This document shows, one piece after another, positions 22,479 to 33,856 of a stretch of 64,000 bases of DNA. The notes below the pieces were generated by a model. The model saw only the letters and a program-made list of their open reading frames with translations, was not told the DNA's origin and searched no databases. The position numbers were made by a program, and so were the translations under genes. Numbering within the stretch: the first letter of the stretch is position 1; each line of letters begins with the position of its first letter. This DNA comes from Adiantum capillus-veneris (lineage: Eukaryota > Streptophyta > Polypodiopsida > Polypodiales > Pteridaceae). The stretch is taken from NCBI GenBank assembly GCA_014529385.2, contig CM043948.1:22460451-22524450 (forward strand), given 5' to 3'.

Positions 22479-23150
22479 CACGATATACGTGGTTTACCCA
22501 ATGTGGGCTACATCCACGGGAAAGCAGCCACTCAATGGCTTTAGCACTTCAAAAGAAGAAGTAGTTTACAAAGGGATTAAACCCTTAATAGAGCTCCCGC
22601 CTTGCTTCACTCTCACCACCTCACACTCACCTTGTTGCATCAACTTCACACTATGAAATGTGTGTAGAAATGGCCTCCTTTTATAGGCCAAAAGCGCTGC
22701 CCTCTCTTATGAGAGACAGCCATGTGTAGCCGTCCTTGTGCGAATAAGTCCAAATCGGACCCTCCAATCCGCCCATGTGTGGCCGCCCTTGAGAAGACAA
22801 GTCCGCTTTTGAATTCGGCCACCGACCACCGGCCATTGACTTCCGACCACTGGCCATCGGCCATTGACTACCGGCCACTAGCCAACCGATCGGTTGTTTT
22901 CCGACCACTTTCCGGCCGCCGTCCGGCCATAATATTCCGGCGAAAAAGAATATTCCGGCAAAAAAAAAGTCTCTGGGGCCTCCATTCTCGAGGCCTTTAA
23001 AGTTGCCCCTGATTCTTGTCCGTGAAAATTTTGGTTTCTGGTGAGTGATTTTCCTTCACGCACGATGGCTTCTCCTCATAATGGGGGCCTTACAAATGTG
23101 CGCTTTTACCACAAAAAATTACAAGGGTAAATCAGGCTCCATACTTAACA
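22349..23150 (-). repeat. Copia 5' LTR
   Basis: 802 bp, the promoter-bearing LTR for the element's minus-strand transcription. It is longer than the 3' LTR mainly because of an expanded (GA)n tract (22437-22474). A partial third copy of this LTR family is at 37509-37843. Confidence 0.95.
22677..22686 (-). promoter_or_regulatory. TATA box in the copia 5' LTR
   Basis: CTATAAAAGG on the minus strand, inside a GGCCTATAAAAGGAGGCC palindrome-like context. It is conserved in both LTRs and in the 37.5-kb fragment. It probably sets the start of the genomic RNA. Confidence 0.65.
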
Positions 23151-25083
23151 AGTTTTACATCCCTAAGTAAATTCTAAACTTTGCTGCATCTTCATCTGCA
23201 CAAAATCTTTCTTCAAGTCATCAAATTGTTTTTGCAAAAGAACATAATCTTCATTCTGCTCCTCCTTTGCATAACTTTGATAGGGAATATTCACCAGGGA
23301 AAACATTTTTCTTCTCAATTCTAACCACAGTTGGTCACCCTGCTTTTTGACTTCATTCTTCAAAATTTCTACATCATGTGGTAAGAGGTACCATCCATTC
23401 AATTCTAGGTCCTCCTTAGACATATCCCCGATCTTTGCTTCTAGCTCTTGACAGGCTTGAACTCTACTCAAGAGTACACTATTCTCTGACTGCAGTTTGG
23501 AATAATCATGAGCTAAGACTTCCAAATGAGTATTCAAATTGGACATCCATTGCTGTTTCCAAATCTGAATCTATTTTGAAGATTTTTTTTTCTCTCCAGC
23601 TGTGATATGTAGAAGTCAACAGAGTTTTTAGCAGCATCTAAATCATCTTTGAGTTCATGAATTATTCCCTCTTGCTCCAACTGTGATTTGTAGAAGTCAA
23701 TAGAGTTTTTAGCAGCATCTAGATCATCTTTGAGTTCATGAATTATTCCCTCTTGCTCCTCAATCAACCTGCTATCTTTCTTCACTCCTCTTTGAAACAC
23801 TTTGTAGCTAAACTACCTGAGTTTGCAACTGAAAATTTTCCCTTTGCAGTACTGAACTGTTGGGTTGTGACTGGGATGCAAATTTTCTCACAAGATCAAG
23901 AGCTTTATAACCATCAAAAATTCCCATTTGTTCACCAAATTTACCGAATTGTACTCCTTCTTGCAAGTCTGGTTTCACCTCTACTACTGGGGTACTAAGC
24001 TTCTTTATTTTGAGTTTCAAAGAAGACTTAGGGGAAAACATTGTAGCAGCATCAGCTTTCAATGCAGGTTTAGGAGTTTCAATGAAAGAATCCACATCAG
24101 TTTCAAACTGATCACCCAAATTTCTCCATAGATCTTCCTCCTCTTGTTCTGTTGGGGTAAACTTCCTGTCTTGCTCCTGAGGATCTGCTACCTTCTTCTT
24201 TCTGTTCTCTGCCTGAGAACTGCCTGCTTCATTGTCCTTGTTTCCCTCAAGATGACCGCCAAATACAGAATCTTTTGGAGATAATGCACCTAGGGTTGTC
24301 ATACTCATTGCATGGATTTGTAAAGCAATCAAGAATGCTCCAATCTTGGTAGACCTATCCTTGCTCTTTTTCTTCTGAAATATTTTTGAACGAAGCCTTC
24401 GAAAAAGTAAATTTGCCCCACCAATTTTCCTTCCACACTCTACAGCATGCAAGAGTGCAAAATTCTCCTTTGAGATATACTCCAGCTTTACAAGGACACA
24501 TACCTTCTCTAAAAACCATTTCACTTGTTGAAATCTAAAAGGATTCTGAAGTTTATTGAGGGATAATATCCTCTCTCACCCTGACCTGGCGAACCAAATT
24601 CTTTGTTCATTAGTGCCTCAGAAGCTCTGCCAACTGAATTGTCTTCCTCCAAGTGAAGATAAAAAACAGTAGAGATCAGTTCGGGGCTTAGCCAATAATT
24701 ACCAAAGATATTCCCCTTTGTGTCCTGTACATGACTGAGCAAGGTCATAAGAGAATCATTGTTCTTCCAGTGCTTCCATGGAAGTCTGGAAAATTAAAGA
24801 ATGTTAATCTTCTGCAACCACTCTTGATGTGCTAACACAAACAAGTCAAGCTCTTGTCTCATCTTTAAGAAAGTGTATTCAACTGGACCAGTGTCCAATG
24901 CCAATGGAGATGTGTCCAATGGTGTTGAGAGTTCTTTATCAATCACAACATCCTCAGCCGCAATAGCCTAAGCTCTGTGCAAAGCCTTCCTTGCTAAATG
25001 CTGTGTCCCTAGACCAGTGTACTCTTTAGATTCTTGAGTAGGGATAGCGGAGGAGAAGTCAACAGTGAGTGGCTTCTTCGACA
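23151..25083 (-). pseudogene. Gypsy post-integrase ORF, coiled-coil protein (N-terminal and middle parts)
   Basis: Starts at ATG 25083 with MSKKPLTVDFSSAIPTQ, downstream of integrase in the same orientation. Recognisable blocks: VEYTFLKMRQELDLFVLAHQ; NNDSLMTLLSHVQDTKG and YWLSPELISTVFYLHLEED; a basic/acidic middle (24524-23808); two tandem copies of EGIIHELKDDLDAAKNS (23760-23630); and a heptad-rich segment with LQSENSVLLSRVQACQELEAK (23546-23163). At least three frameshifts and several stops. Without the copia insertion the ORF would span about 716 codons to 17448. The position after integrase is where env-like ORFs sit in some plant gypsy lineages, but I see no signal peptide or convincing membrane segment here. 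Function unknown. Confidence 0.6.
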
Positions 25084-25512
25084 TGGCTAAGAAGCTTAAT
25101 ACTACACAGTAGAAGAGGTGCAGAAAATGCGTATAGGCGAAAGCTTTGGTGTATTGACAAGGATAAATGTCAAGGTAACGTTTAAAAGTAAATTTGGAAG
25201 TCACCCGAAGTGACATTCCGACATCCACCGCACAACTCTCTACGGAAAATATTCCATGTGCTAAACCATGATTATTTTTACTCTCTAGGAGATGATTCAC
25301 ACCCACAAAGGGTTTTAGCCTAAAGCCATTAATTGCCTTTGGGAAAATTCTGCCCTGCTCATCAGCCAACAAAAATGTTGAATCTCCTATCTCTTCTGCT
25401 ATCTGAAAAGGCCCCAAGTACCTTAACTTGAGCTTACCAGGTCTTTTGTCAAGTCTGCTATTGTACATAAGTACCCAATCACCTTCTGCAAAGGAATTGT
25501 ACTTAATGTTCC
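25084..25512 (-). pseudogene. Gypsy integrase C-terminal domain
   Basis: Reads NIKYNSFAEGDWVLMYNSRL and KLKLRYLGPFQIAEEIGD, the GPY/F-type module at the end of gypsy integrases (GD.V.....KL...GPF.I). It is separated from the rest of pol by the 1923-bp LTR insertion at 25513. Deleting that insertion with one copy of GTTCC restores frame with the ...RRRQAWVDRN end at 27441. The frame runs on into the start of the coiled-coil ORF. Confidence 0.85.
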
Positions 25513-25658
25513 TGTAATGGAAATGGCCTATGAACTTAGAGAATAGCAGAATTAAGAGAATTAGAGTGAGCAACTTTGAGAGCATAGATGGTGAACTTAA
25601 TTGTTAGTAGCAACTTAATCATAACACTTAATTAACTAGGCATGAGCAATACCTTTGC

Positions 25659-25663
25659 GAGAG

Positions 25664-25740
<77 letters not shown>
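25659..25740. repeat. (GA)n microsatellite
   Basis: About 40 GA repeats inside the solo LTR, beginning with the interrupted GCGAGAGAGCGAGAG. Confidence 0.97.
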
Positions 25741-25744
<4 letters not shown>

Positions 25745-27007
25745 AGAGAATATGACAACAGTTGAGGACCGGATTTATGTGGAGCCGGCCCCCCCTCCAA
25801 AAGGCATTTGTATTAAGATTCTCTCATTAAGAGAGACTTGATACAATACAATCTTTGTGTTCCTTGAGACCTCTTTGGCAGTATGGAGATGGAAGCTTCA
25901 TACACCAAGCTTTTGCATAATATCAACAATCAATCTTAGCTTGAAAACAATCAAGAACTCGTGAACATCATTAGTCTTTGTGTTCCCTAAATCATTTGAG
26001 TGCATGAGGATGTATACTTTTATGCATCAACTTGTGCCTAAAGCAACAATTAATCTACCTTGCAATACAATTAATCTACTTGCATTAAGTAACTAGTCTA
26101 CTTGAAATAAACCATTAGCCTTCTTGCGATAAGCATAACATGCACTTTGTGGAAAGCATTAACCATCCCAAGCCTCAGTCCCAAGACCTCAAACACCTTC
26201 GAAGGTGGAGAGAGCTAGCAGGGAATGAGGGTAGGGAAGAGGAAGAAGAAGTATTCCATAGGAGAAAGAAATAATTCCTCACTTATCATCACTCTTCTTG
26301 CTTAGCATACATAATAGCATAGTAATGAAGACGGAGAAGATGGAAAGCTTAAGCATTGAAGCATAGCTCTTGGCTGGATTGCATTCCATAGCCAAGAGTG
26401 TTGGTGTAGGCTCTCAACTTCTCAAGGAGCTTGGAGAAGGAGATGGAGCTCTTGCACCTTTCCTAGCACACAATGAGAGTGTTTTTGAGTGTATGTGGGT
26501 GAGTATACCCCCTAAGCAACCCCCTCGCTTGCTTGGGTTGACTCCCCCTTGTAGCTCATGCTTGAATCTCATTGGACCCCTCCAAGCCTAGCCAATCATA
26601 AGCAGGAGGCATTACAAGCAGCAAGGGTAGCCTTGAGACAAGTGTCCCCCTTTCCCCTTTGAGAGAGAGGACTTGATAAATGCAAAATGAATTAATTAAA
26701 TCCCCTAAATTATCATTGGACCCCTTGGGTGGCCAACCAATAGGCTTTAGGCACACCATGAGGGCAACATGAGGAGGAACTTGACAAGTGTCCCTTTTGC
26801 TTTCTTTGTACCATGCATGCCTTGTGTGAGTGTGTGGATGTTCTCTCTCATCCCCCCTCATGTAGGGCTCTCCCCCTCCTTGTAGGGATTGAATCTTTGA
26901 CTTTTTGACACCTCAACCCCTCATGCATGGGCCCAGTTCCCACCACAAGCTTGGCCCTTAAGCACTTTAAGCTTGGGCTGGGTTCTCACCTCAAGTGCAA
27001 CCCTAAC

Positions 27008-27112
27008 ATCTCAAGCATGTCAAGCACCTCAAGCATCTCAATCATTAAGCACCTCAATCATCTCAAGCACCTCAATCATCAAGCACCTCAAGCACCTTAG
27101 TCATCAAGCATG
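27008..27112. repeat. Short minisatellite in the solo LTR
   Basis: Imperfect repeats of CTCAAGCACCTCAATCAT, about 16-18 bp, in at least five variants. Confidence 0.8.
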
Positions 27113-27435
27113 ACAAGAAGGACAAACACCTCGAGCTGGGTCGGGTTCCCGCGCCTCAAGCTCAGCCCTAGCTTACCTAAGGTCAAAGGACTTTTACACA
27201 CATTATTGGAGGTCTTCAATGAAGCTAACCCTAAGGTCTTATGCTCCATTGGTTAGCCTTGCTCTTTGATAGACCATCTCTCATTTGGGCTCCTTTACCA
27301 TTGGCCCCGTGTTGAGATAGATCTATAAGCACATGTCTATATCTTAACCCTTGTTTCCTTTTATTCTCCCACATTAAGTGATCAGTTTAATATGAGAAAA
27401 TAATTTGGGTTGGTTAGATATTAGTTTTTATGACA

Positions 27436-30208
27436 GTTCCTATCCACCCAAGCTTGTCTTCTTCTCTGAATTGCTTCAGTGATATATTCTGCCTGAATTT
27501 CGCTCTCCTTGAATTTCAGTAATTGTTCCTGCATGCAAACTGAAGACTCATCTCCTGACAATTTATACTGAAGTGCAATCCTCAAACTTGGAAGAACAAA
27601 TTCCATAGGGACAATGGCTTCCAAACCATACACCACCTTAAATGGTGTCATCCCTGTGCTAACTTTAAATGCTATCCTGAATGCCCACAATGCTGAATCT
27701 AGTTTGGTATCCCAATCCTTCTTGTTTTCTAAAACAATTCTCCTCAGGATCCTCACTAGAGTTTTGTTGGTAGACTCTGCTTGACCATTAGCTTGTGGAT
27801 AGTAAACCGTGGAATTCTTGTGGATAATCAGGTGATATTCAATAAGCTTCCTGATCACTTTATTGATCAAATGTCCACCCTGATCTGAAATTAATTCAAC
27901 TAGACATCCAAACCTGGTCATTATGTTTCTGTAAAGGAACTTGGCCAGACTTTCTGCCTTGTTATCCTTCATTGCATGTGCTTCTACCCACTTGGTACAG
28001 TAATCTCTTGCCACAAGAATATTCTTATTGCCTGTAAATTTTGATGTTGGCTTCACAGGGCCCACAAAGTCTAATCCCCACTTCTGAAAAGGTTCAAGTG
28101 GTAGAATAGGCTATAAAGGCATCCTATCAGCATTGAGAGGTCTATCATCCCTCTGACAAGTTAAACAGGACTTTACAAACTCATGGGAATCCTTGGAAAC
28201 TAATGGCCACCACAAACCTGCTTGTAATATTTTCTTTGCAGTAATCTCTCCTAAAAAGTGACCACCTGCATTACCTGAATGGGCTTCATTTAACATTCAA
28301 TGTTGTTCAAACTGCTCCACACATCTCCTGAGTATGTGATCAATTCCCTTTTTGTACAAAACTCCCATAATCACTGTGAAGGACTTGCTTTTCCAAGCAA
28401 GTTTCTTCCTCTGGATAACCACCATCTGTCTGGGTAAAACACCATCAAGAAGAAAGTATAACATATCTGCATACCATGAATCTTTGTCTTGAATGACATG
28501 AACTGGAAACAGGTTTGCATCAGGTAATTCATCAATTTCCTAATTGGGAACTTCACCTGTAGACAATCTGCTCAAGTAATCAGCAATAACCTATTCTTGG
28601 CCTGGTTTATGAATGACTGAATAATCAAACTCTTGCATCAACAATACCCATTTAGCTAGTCTCCCTGACAAATCAGGTTTATTTACCACATAGACCAAAG
28701 CTTGATGATCTACACGAGTTGTCACCTGATTGGCTAGCAAATAATGCCTAAACTTCTTAAGCCCAACGATCTTCCCGAGGCATTCCCTTTTAGTTACTGA
28801 ATAGTTCCTCTCTGAAGAAGATAACACCCTGCTTGTATATTAGATTGGTTTAAACCAGCCCTTCTCAGCTTCCTGCATCAAGATTGCACCATTAACTGAA
28901 TCAGAGGCATCCACAAACAAGTGGAATGGTTTTTTCCAATCAGGAGGAATCAAGATAGGTGCAATTACTAGCATTTTATTCAACAATATAAAAGCCCTTT
29001 CTTGCTCTTCTTTCCATGCAAACTCCACATTCTTTTTTGTTAAGTATGTCAAGGGTAAACACACATGAACCAAATATTTGGGAAACCTGGTGTGCCATTT
29101 AACCTGTCCAATGAACCTCATCAGTTGCTTAACAATTTTAGGAACCTGTGCTTTCAAAATAGCTTCCACTTTCTTGGGATCAATGGCAATGCCCTCTTTA
29201 CTGATGACGTGTCCCCACAAAATACCCCTTTTCACTACAAATGCACATTTTTGCAAGGTTGAGTGACATCCTGGCCTCCCTGCATTTTTGAAAACATAAT
29301 CTTAAATGATGCAAATGTTCAGTTTTACTTCCTGACACACTGAAATCATCCAGAAAAACCTTCATATATGTTGTTAGGTAAGGAGCAAAAACCTCCATCA
29401 CCCATTTCTGAAATGTTGGTGGTGCATTTTTTAGGCCAAAGTTCATAATTGTGGAAGCATAGACTCCCCATTCTATTATGAATGTTGTTTTATCCCTGTC
29501 TTCCAAAGCCATACCGACCTGATTGTATCCACTAAATCCATCCAAGAAGCTGTACATCTCCTTCCATGCAACTGCATCTAGCATTGTGTCACAGTAAGGT
29601 AATGGGAATGGATCGGTAATGGTGGCAGCATTCAGTTTCCTGTAATCCACACATATTTTGATCTTGCCATTCTTCTTTGGCACCACCACAATGGGTGACA
29701 ACCAGGTTACTTTATCTATTGGATAAATGAAACCTACTTCTAGAAGTTTATCAATCTCCTCCTTCACCTGTTTTGCATGATTGGGGTTCATCCTATACCT
29801 CTGTTGCTTGACTGGAACTGCATCAGTTTTCAAATTGATCCTATGTTGACACACTGCTGGGTCTGCTCCCTTCATATCATTATAAGACCAAGCAAAAACA
29901 TCTTTAAACTCCTTTAACAAGGTTTTCAATGACTCTTTGAAGTTCAGGTCCAATTCAATGGACACTTTAACTATCCTGGAGTCTCTGTCCTCTCCCAAAT
30001 TCATGTCTTCCAAATCATCTTCCCTAACTCTTGAGCTCTTTACCATTTTCTCATCAAAGATCTGCTCTGCATGTTTAATTGCTTCCAATGCTTCTTGCTC
30101 CTCTTGTGACTTTTTGATGGAAGCTGAAATACCTGAAACATTTCTGTTGTTTGTCAGTATTGGATCAGGTGACTGTTCTTGATTCTCAACTATGGTGCAG
30201 GTGCCCAA
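27436..30208 (-). pseudogene. Gypsy pol: reverse transcriptase, RNase H, integrase
   Basis: RT: KVTWLSPIVVVPKKNGKIK, CVDYRKLNAATITDPFPLPY, SFLDGFSGYNQV and the catalytic VFLDDFSVSG (near 29350). Connection and RNase H: LFVDASDSVNGAILM, RHYLLANQ, VDHQALVYVVNKP. Integrase: zinc-binding HSGNAGGHFLGEITAKKIL...CLTCQRDDRP (H-H-C-C), core DFVGPV...ELISDQGGHLIN...YYPQANGQAESTNKTL. A frameshift near 29200-29256 and single stops near 28840, 28590 and 28111 break it. The C terminus lies beyond the solo LTR. Family-wise it is a plant Ty3/gypsy pol whose protease (DGG.GVNIL) is of the type seen in Tat-like lineages; lineage placement is tentative. Confidence 0.88.
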
Positions 30209-30474
30209 TTGGTTAATTTCAGTTTCTTACACACTGATTTAGGAAGAATGTTAACTCCTAAACCTCCATCCACTAACACATCTGACAAGTACACCTTCCC
30301 AATGGAAATGTTGATCACTGGAACTTTGTAGTCTACATCCATTGGTGCTCCATCTACAGAAGCAATATGTGCTGGATGGATATGTCCCATTTCTTCTTGT
30401 GGTAATTTCTTTGCTTTAGCTTCATCTGTCAGTTTCCTAAGGAACACATGACTGAAGTCAGGGACCAGTTTCAA
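30190..30474 (-). pseudogene. Gypsy aspartic protease region
   Basis: The 94-codon frame includes the active-site block VLVDGGLGVNILP, usually VDGGSGVNIL, in which the Ser has become Leu (a single C-to-T change could do this). It is followed by VCKKLKL. It lies between gag and RT, as expected for gag-pro-pol. Confidence 0.75.
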
Positions 30475-30889
30475 GAGCTATCCCACTTTGACTGAAATTG
30501 GAGCATCCATAAGGGCTTCAAAAAGGTCATCAGATAACCCCTTGGTAGAAGATCGCACTGAATTATCTGGCTTCAAGGAATGCAGCAGTGATGCAGAATC
30601 TTTGACTACTTACTGCCCATCTTCTCCCAATTTTTTTGAAATGAATCTGTGGGCCAAAAATCTGTTGCTTTGTCAGGTTTTTTATTAGATTGGATCTCTT
30701 GTAAGACTCCTCTCCTGATCTTCTCCTGATCTTTCCAATCAATAGGGTCCTCAACATCTTTTCATTGCTCCTTTTCCTGTGGTGGCAACTTTCCCTTGGA
30801 TATTGTGATGGCTAAAGTTTGCACTTCCTTTGGTTTGTGAAACACTTCCTCAATTTGAATATAATGAGAGCAATCACACTGAGAAGTGT

Positions 30890-32971
30890 GTACAGAATCA
30901 GTGTATGGTTTGGATAACTTTCCTTAGTAAACAGTCTGTTGTCAGGTTCTGATGGTTGATTGCCCTGTTTTTCATCTGAAGTGTCAATCTCCTCCAAAAA
31001 CACTGCATTCCCTGAGTTGGTGATTTCATTCTACCATCATTGGAAAAACTAGCACCTGCATTTGGGGAATTGAAACTCACAATTGGAATACCTCTCTCAT
31101 TCCTATGCTTATACCACAGCTCACATGCAGGTCCTTGCCTGTGTCCCATCGCACCACAATAGTTACATGGTTGCATTGGATTGTTGGTTTGCTGAAACCT
31201 TGGCCCATTCTGCCAACTCCCTTGCTGGAATGGCCTTTGTTGATTTGAATTCTGAAATCTACCCCTAAAGGGTTGTGGTGCAACCACATTAGCACCTGAT
31301 TTCGTCTTTGCTAAAATGTGTGATGGTCTTTTTCCTCTAAAATTGGGGTTATAATAGCAATTATCATACTCATGTCCAGGTCTTTGGCATACCTGACAAA
31401 ATGGTGATCTGGCAGGACTAGAAAATGATTATGGTTGCATCTCCTTCAATTTATCCAAAATCTGTTTACTGATATCGTTTGGTTCCTTAGATTTAGACTT
31501 ACCATTCTTGTCTTTGCCTTTGCTTTTGTGTTTCTTTGACTTTGATCCTTTCTTCTTGGACTTCTTCTTCTTGGCACTTCATGTGTCCTTTTCCTCATCC
31601 TTAGAATTTGTGTCCTGATCAGAATCTGAATCTATTTCCTCATCACCATCTGAATCTGAATTTGAATCCTCATTTTTTGAATCGGAGTCCTATTGGGACT
31701 TCTTCTTCTTACTCTTCTTTTGTTCACCGGTGCCATATCTTCTTTCACCTCTCATAGCTGCATCCACAATGTTCCCAAAATCTTGAGATTCTGTAAGAGG
31801 AGCATGACCTGTAATGGCACTCTTCAATTGTTCCCTCAAACCTCTACAAAAATAGTCACTCAATTGTTCCCAAGAGGGTCTTTGATTGGCTTGCAACCTG
31901 TTCATCAAGTTCCTAAATTCTTGGGCATAGTTTTCCACCAACAAATCCTTTTTCTTTACATTTTTTATTTTCTTTAGAACATCTTCAGGGGTTTTCTCTA
32001 CTCTGAACCTGGCCAAAAATCTGATGTTTAAGTTATCATAATCAGGGAATGCAACAGTACCATATTGCATGAACCAAGACATGGATTTTCCTTGTAGTGT
32101 TGCTGCAAAATGCTCCTTCTTGATAGTATCATTATAAAGTACATCATATCCACTAGCAGACCATCTTGTGTCAAAATTCCCACATGACTGTCAGCATCCT
32201 TGGAGTCTTTCCCACTAAATTTGGCTGCCCCTACTTTGGGGTTGTGAGTGGTGGTTGTGCCATAAGGGGTACTTGTTGAATTTTGTGGACCCCCCAAAGG
32301 GTTGAAGTTCAACAATGGTAAAAGTGGTGGTTTAGGAAATTGTAGTTGCCTCCTTGCCCTCAAAAACTGTTGGACTGCCTGAATGCCAACTAACTGATGG
32401 ATGACTCTTTCAGGAGTTGGGTTGCTTCCCTGGACTGTTGGCCGAGGTGAAGATGTTTCCCCTTCCTCCTATTGTTGGTCTCCACTTGTGTTGCTGGTCT
32501 CTCCAGGTCCTGTTCCTTCAGGAATTGGTGACAAACCTGTAACTGCTCCTACTTCAGGAATTTCTTCCCCTACATGACCCCCTGATCTCTGAAGTTGAGA
32601 TTCCAGCCATGATTCATATCTCCTTCTCGGAAACTTGGTGCCATAGGAGAGTTTTGGTGGTTCATCCCCTGAATCACTTATACATGTCTCCTTCTACTTG
32701 TGATCTTGAGAAAAATTTTGAGTTGTCTACTAGTGCAGTTAACCAAACTGATTGGACCATTCACTAATCCAAAAGGAAAAAACTGTGCTTTGTGAAACTG
32801 AAAAACCTTGGAAACAACCTGAAGCTTTAAATCACCAGGCAATTTGGGAAAACAGTCCTAAAGGAAAATCAGGTTGTAATCTTCTTGTTCCTCCTCCTCT
32901 GACTTTTAATTAGAGAATGCTGGCAGGAAATCTTCAGGTTCACAACCCCATATGCCCCAACTAGACCCCAT
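30890..32971 (-). pseudogene. Gypsy gag with two zinc knuckles
   Basis: A candidate start at 32971 reads MGSSWGIWGCEPEDFLPAFS, 30 nt inside the primer-site end. The capsid core is FAATLQGKSMSWFMQYG, then FLARFRVEKTPEDVLKKIKN and YFCRGLREQLKSAITG (32100-31800). A Lys-rich, acidic tract (31730-31500) leads to the knuckles CQVCQRPGHEYDNC (about 31358-31399) and CNYCGAMGHRQGPAC (about 31130-31175). Several stops and frameshifts. It packages element RNA into virus-like particles in intact relatives. Confidence 0.82.
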
Positions 32972-33000
32972 TGCCCATTAAGGCTTTGATCAAAGTTTTC

Positions 33001-33024
33001 TCCACAATCAGCAGGATCGCCAAG
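33001..33024 (-). other. Gypsy primer-binding site
   Basis: The minus strand reads ...CAATAACA (LTR end), CT, then TGGCGATCCTGC. The position directly inside the LTR and the leading TGG fit a tRNA primer site. I did not match it to a specific tRNA. Confidence 0.65.
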
Positions 33025-33608
33025 TGTTATTGAGGCATACAGTGAGTGGAAATTACGACTAAATCAACCATTAAAGCATTACATCATCATCTCACAGAAT
33101 CAGAACACTTTCAATACTTGAACAGGTTCAGAACAAAATCAGGGTACTGAATGGAAACTAAAGACAGAATACACACATGAACATAGAATCTTCATAGCCA
33201 TAGCGTTGCATTCATCATCCTTCTCTCATACAATGTGCTACCACCAGGTGCGAGGCCAACTACTGGGAAGAATGAAGAGGAACAAAGCTCTTCCCTAATT
33301 ACAAACTGAAAAGTAAACTACTAAGGTTCAATAACACTTTACTAAAAGAATATGCAAGGCTAACAATTAGGGTTCAAGTCAACTGTTCGGACACCCATCT
33401 TACTGACTCATACTAACCTTATCTCTATTCATTGGGAATATTAATCAATAAAATGTAGTGAGGGATTCTAATCCTTAGTGAGAGCTCCACCCAAAACTCT
33501 TTGCATTCTCCTTCCTCACATAACATGCCGAGCATGCACACATCCGCATTCACAATCTTGACAAATGGTATGAGAGTTGATTGGTTATTGGCAAGAGAGC
33601 TTCATCAT
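33025..33608 (-). mobile_element. 5' LTR of the large gypsy element (outer edge uncertain)
   Basis: The inner edge TGTTATTGAGGCATAC is at 33025 on the plus strand, next to the primer site. The outer edge is not certain because a short-LTR copia shell begins at about 33609. No second copy of this LTR is in the window, so the element's 3' end is missing or diverged. Confidence 0.5.
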
Positions 33609-33856
33609 TGTGAGTGATTTGTGCACTATTGAGGCCGCGTATGCGTGGATGCATGCGTGCGCATGTGGTCCGGTGCGTGCGAGGAAGGGAAGGAGCACAA
33701 GAGTGTGTGGGTGGAGAAACCTCTGGAAGTAGTGTATGAGTGAGGAGCTCCTCATTCATATGTATATAAGGAATAAGGGTACGTACACACGGTGGGCAGG
33801 TGGTCAAATATCAAACGTCCGGCTCCGAGAAAAGGTGTAGCGCCTTTATCCCAACA
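33609..33856 (-). repeat. 3' LTR of a short-LTR copia element
   Basis: About 228-248 bp, matching 37285-37490 in blocks such as GGAGCACAAGAGTGTGT, AGTAGTGTATGAGTGAGGAG and CATATGTATATAA. It ends CCCAACA followed by AACTCCCACTT, which on the minus strand is a purine tract before TGTTGGG. The left edge (TGTGAG at 33609 or TTGAGG at 33629) is uncertain. Confidence 0.75.

Larger units (their letters stand above)
17669..23150 (-). mobile_element. Full-length Ty1/copia retrotransposon
   Basis: This 5482-bp element has TG...CA LTRs (17669-18447 and 22349-23150), a perfect 5-bp target duplication AGTTT (17664-17668 and 23151-23155), a primer site matching initiator tRNA-Met, a purine tract, and one gag-pol frame with four nonsense codons. 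The LTRs differ at roughly 20 positions in about 780 aligned bases by eye (around 2.5-3%), plus a GA-repeat length change. The insertion is therefore moderately young. It lies in the post-integrase ORF of a gypsy element in the same orientation. Confidence 0.95.
25513..27435. mobile_element. 1.92-kb solo LTR inserted in gypsy integrase
   Basis: Starts TGTAATGG, ends TTATGACA, and is flanked by the perfect 5-bp duplication GTTCC (25508-25512 and 27436-27440). No internal coding region, primer site or second LTR is visible, so it is best explained as a solo LTR (or a very short non-autonomous element). It contains a long GA tract and an AAGCACCTCAATCAT minisatellite. Orientation is not determined. 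Its family is not otherwise represented in the window. Confidence 0.82.

Noticed and set aside
33550-33807. Thr/Pro/His-rich ORFs at 33550, 37123 and 37863-38317
   Set aside because: They lie within LTRs of the short-LTR copia family and repeat with them.
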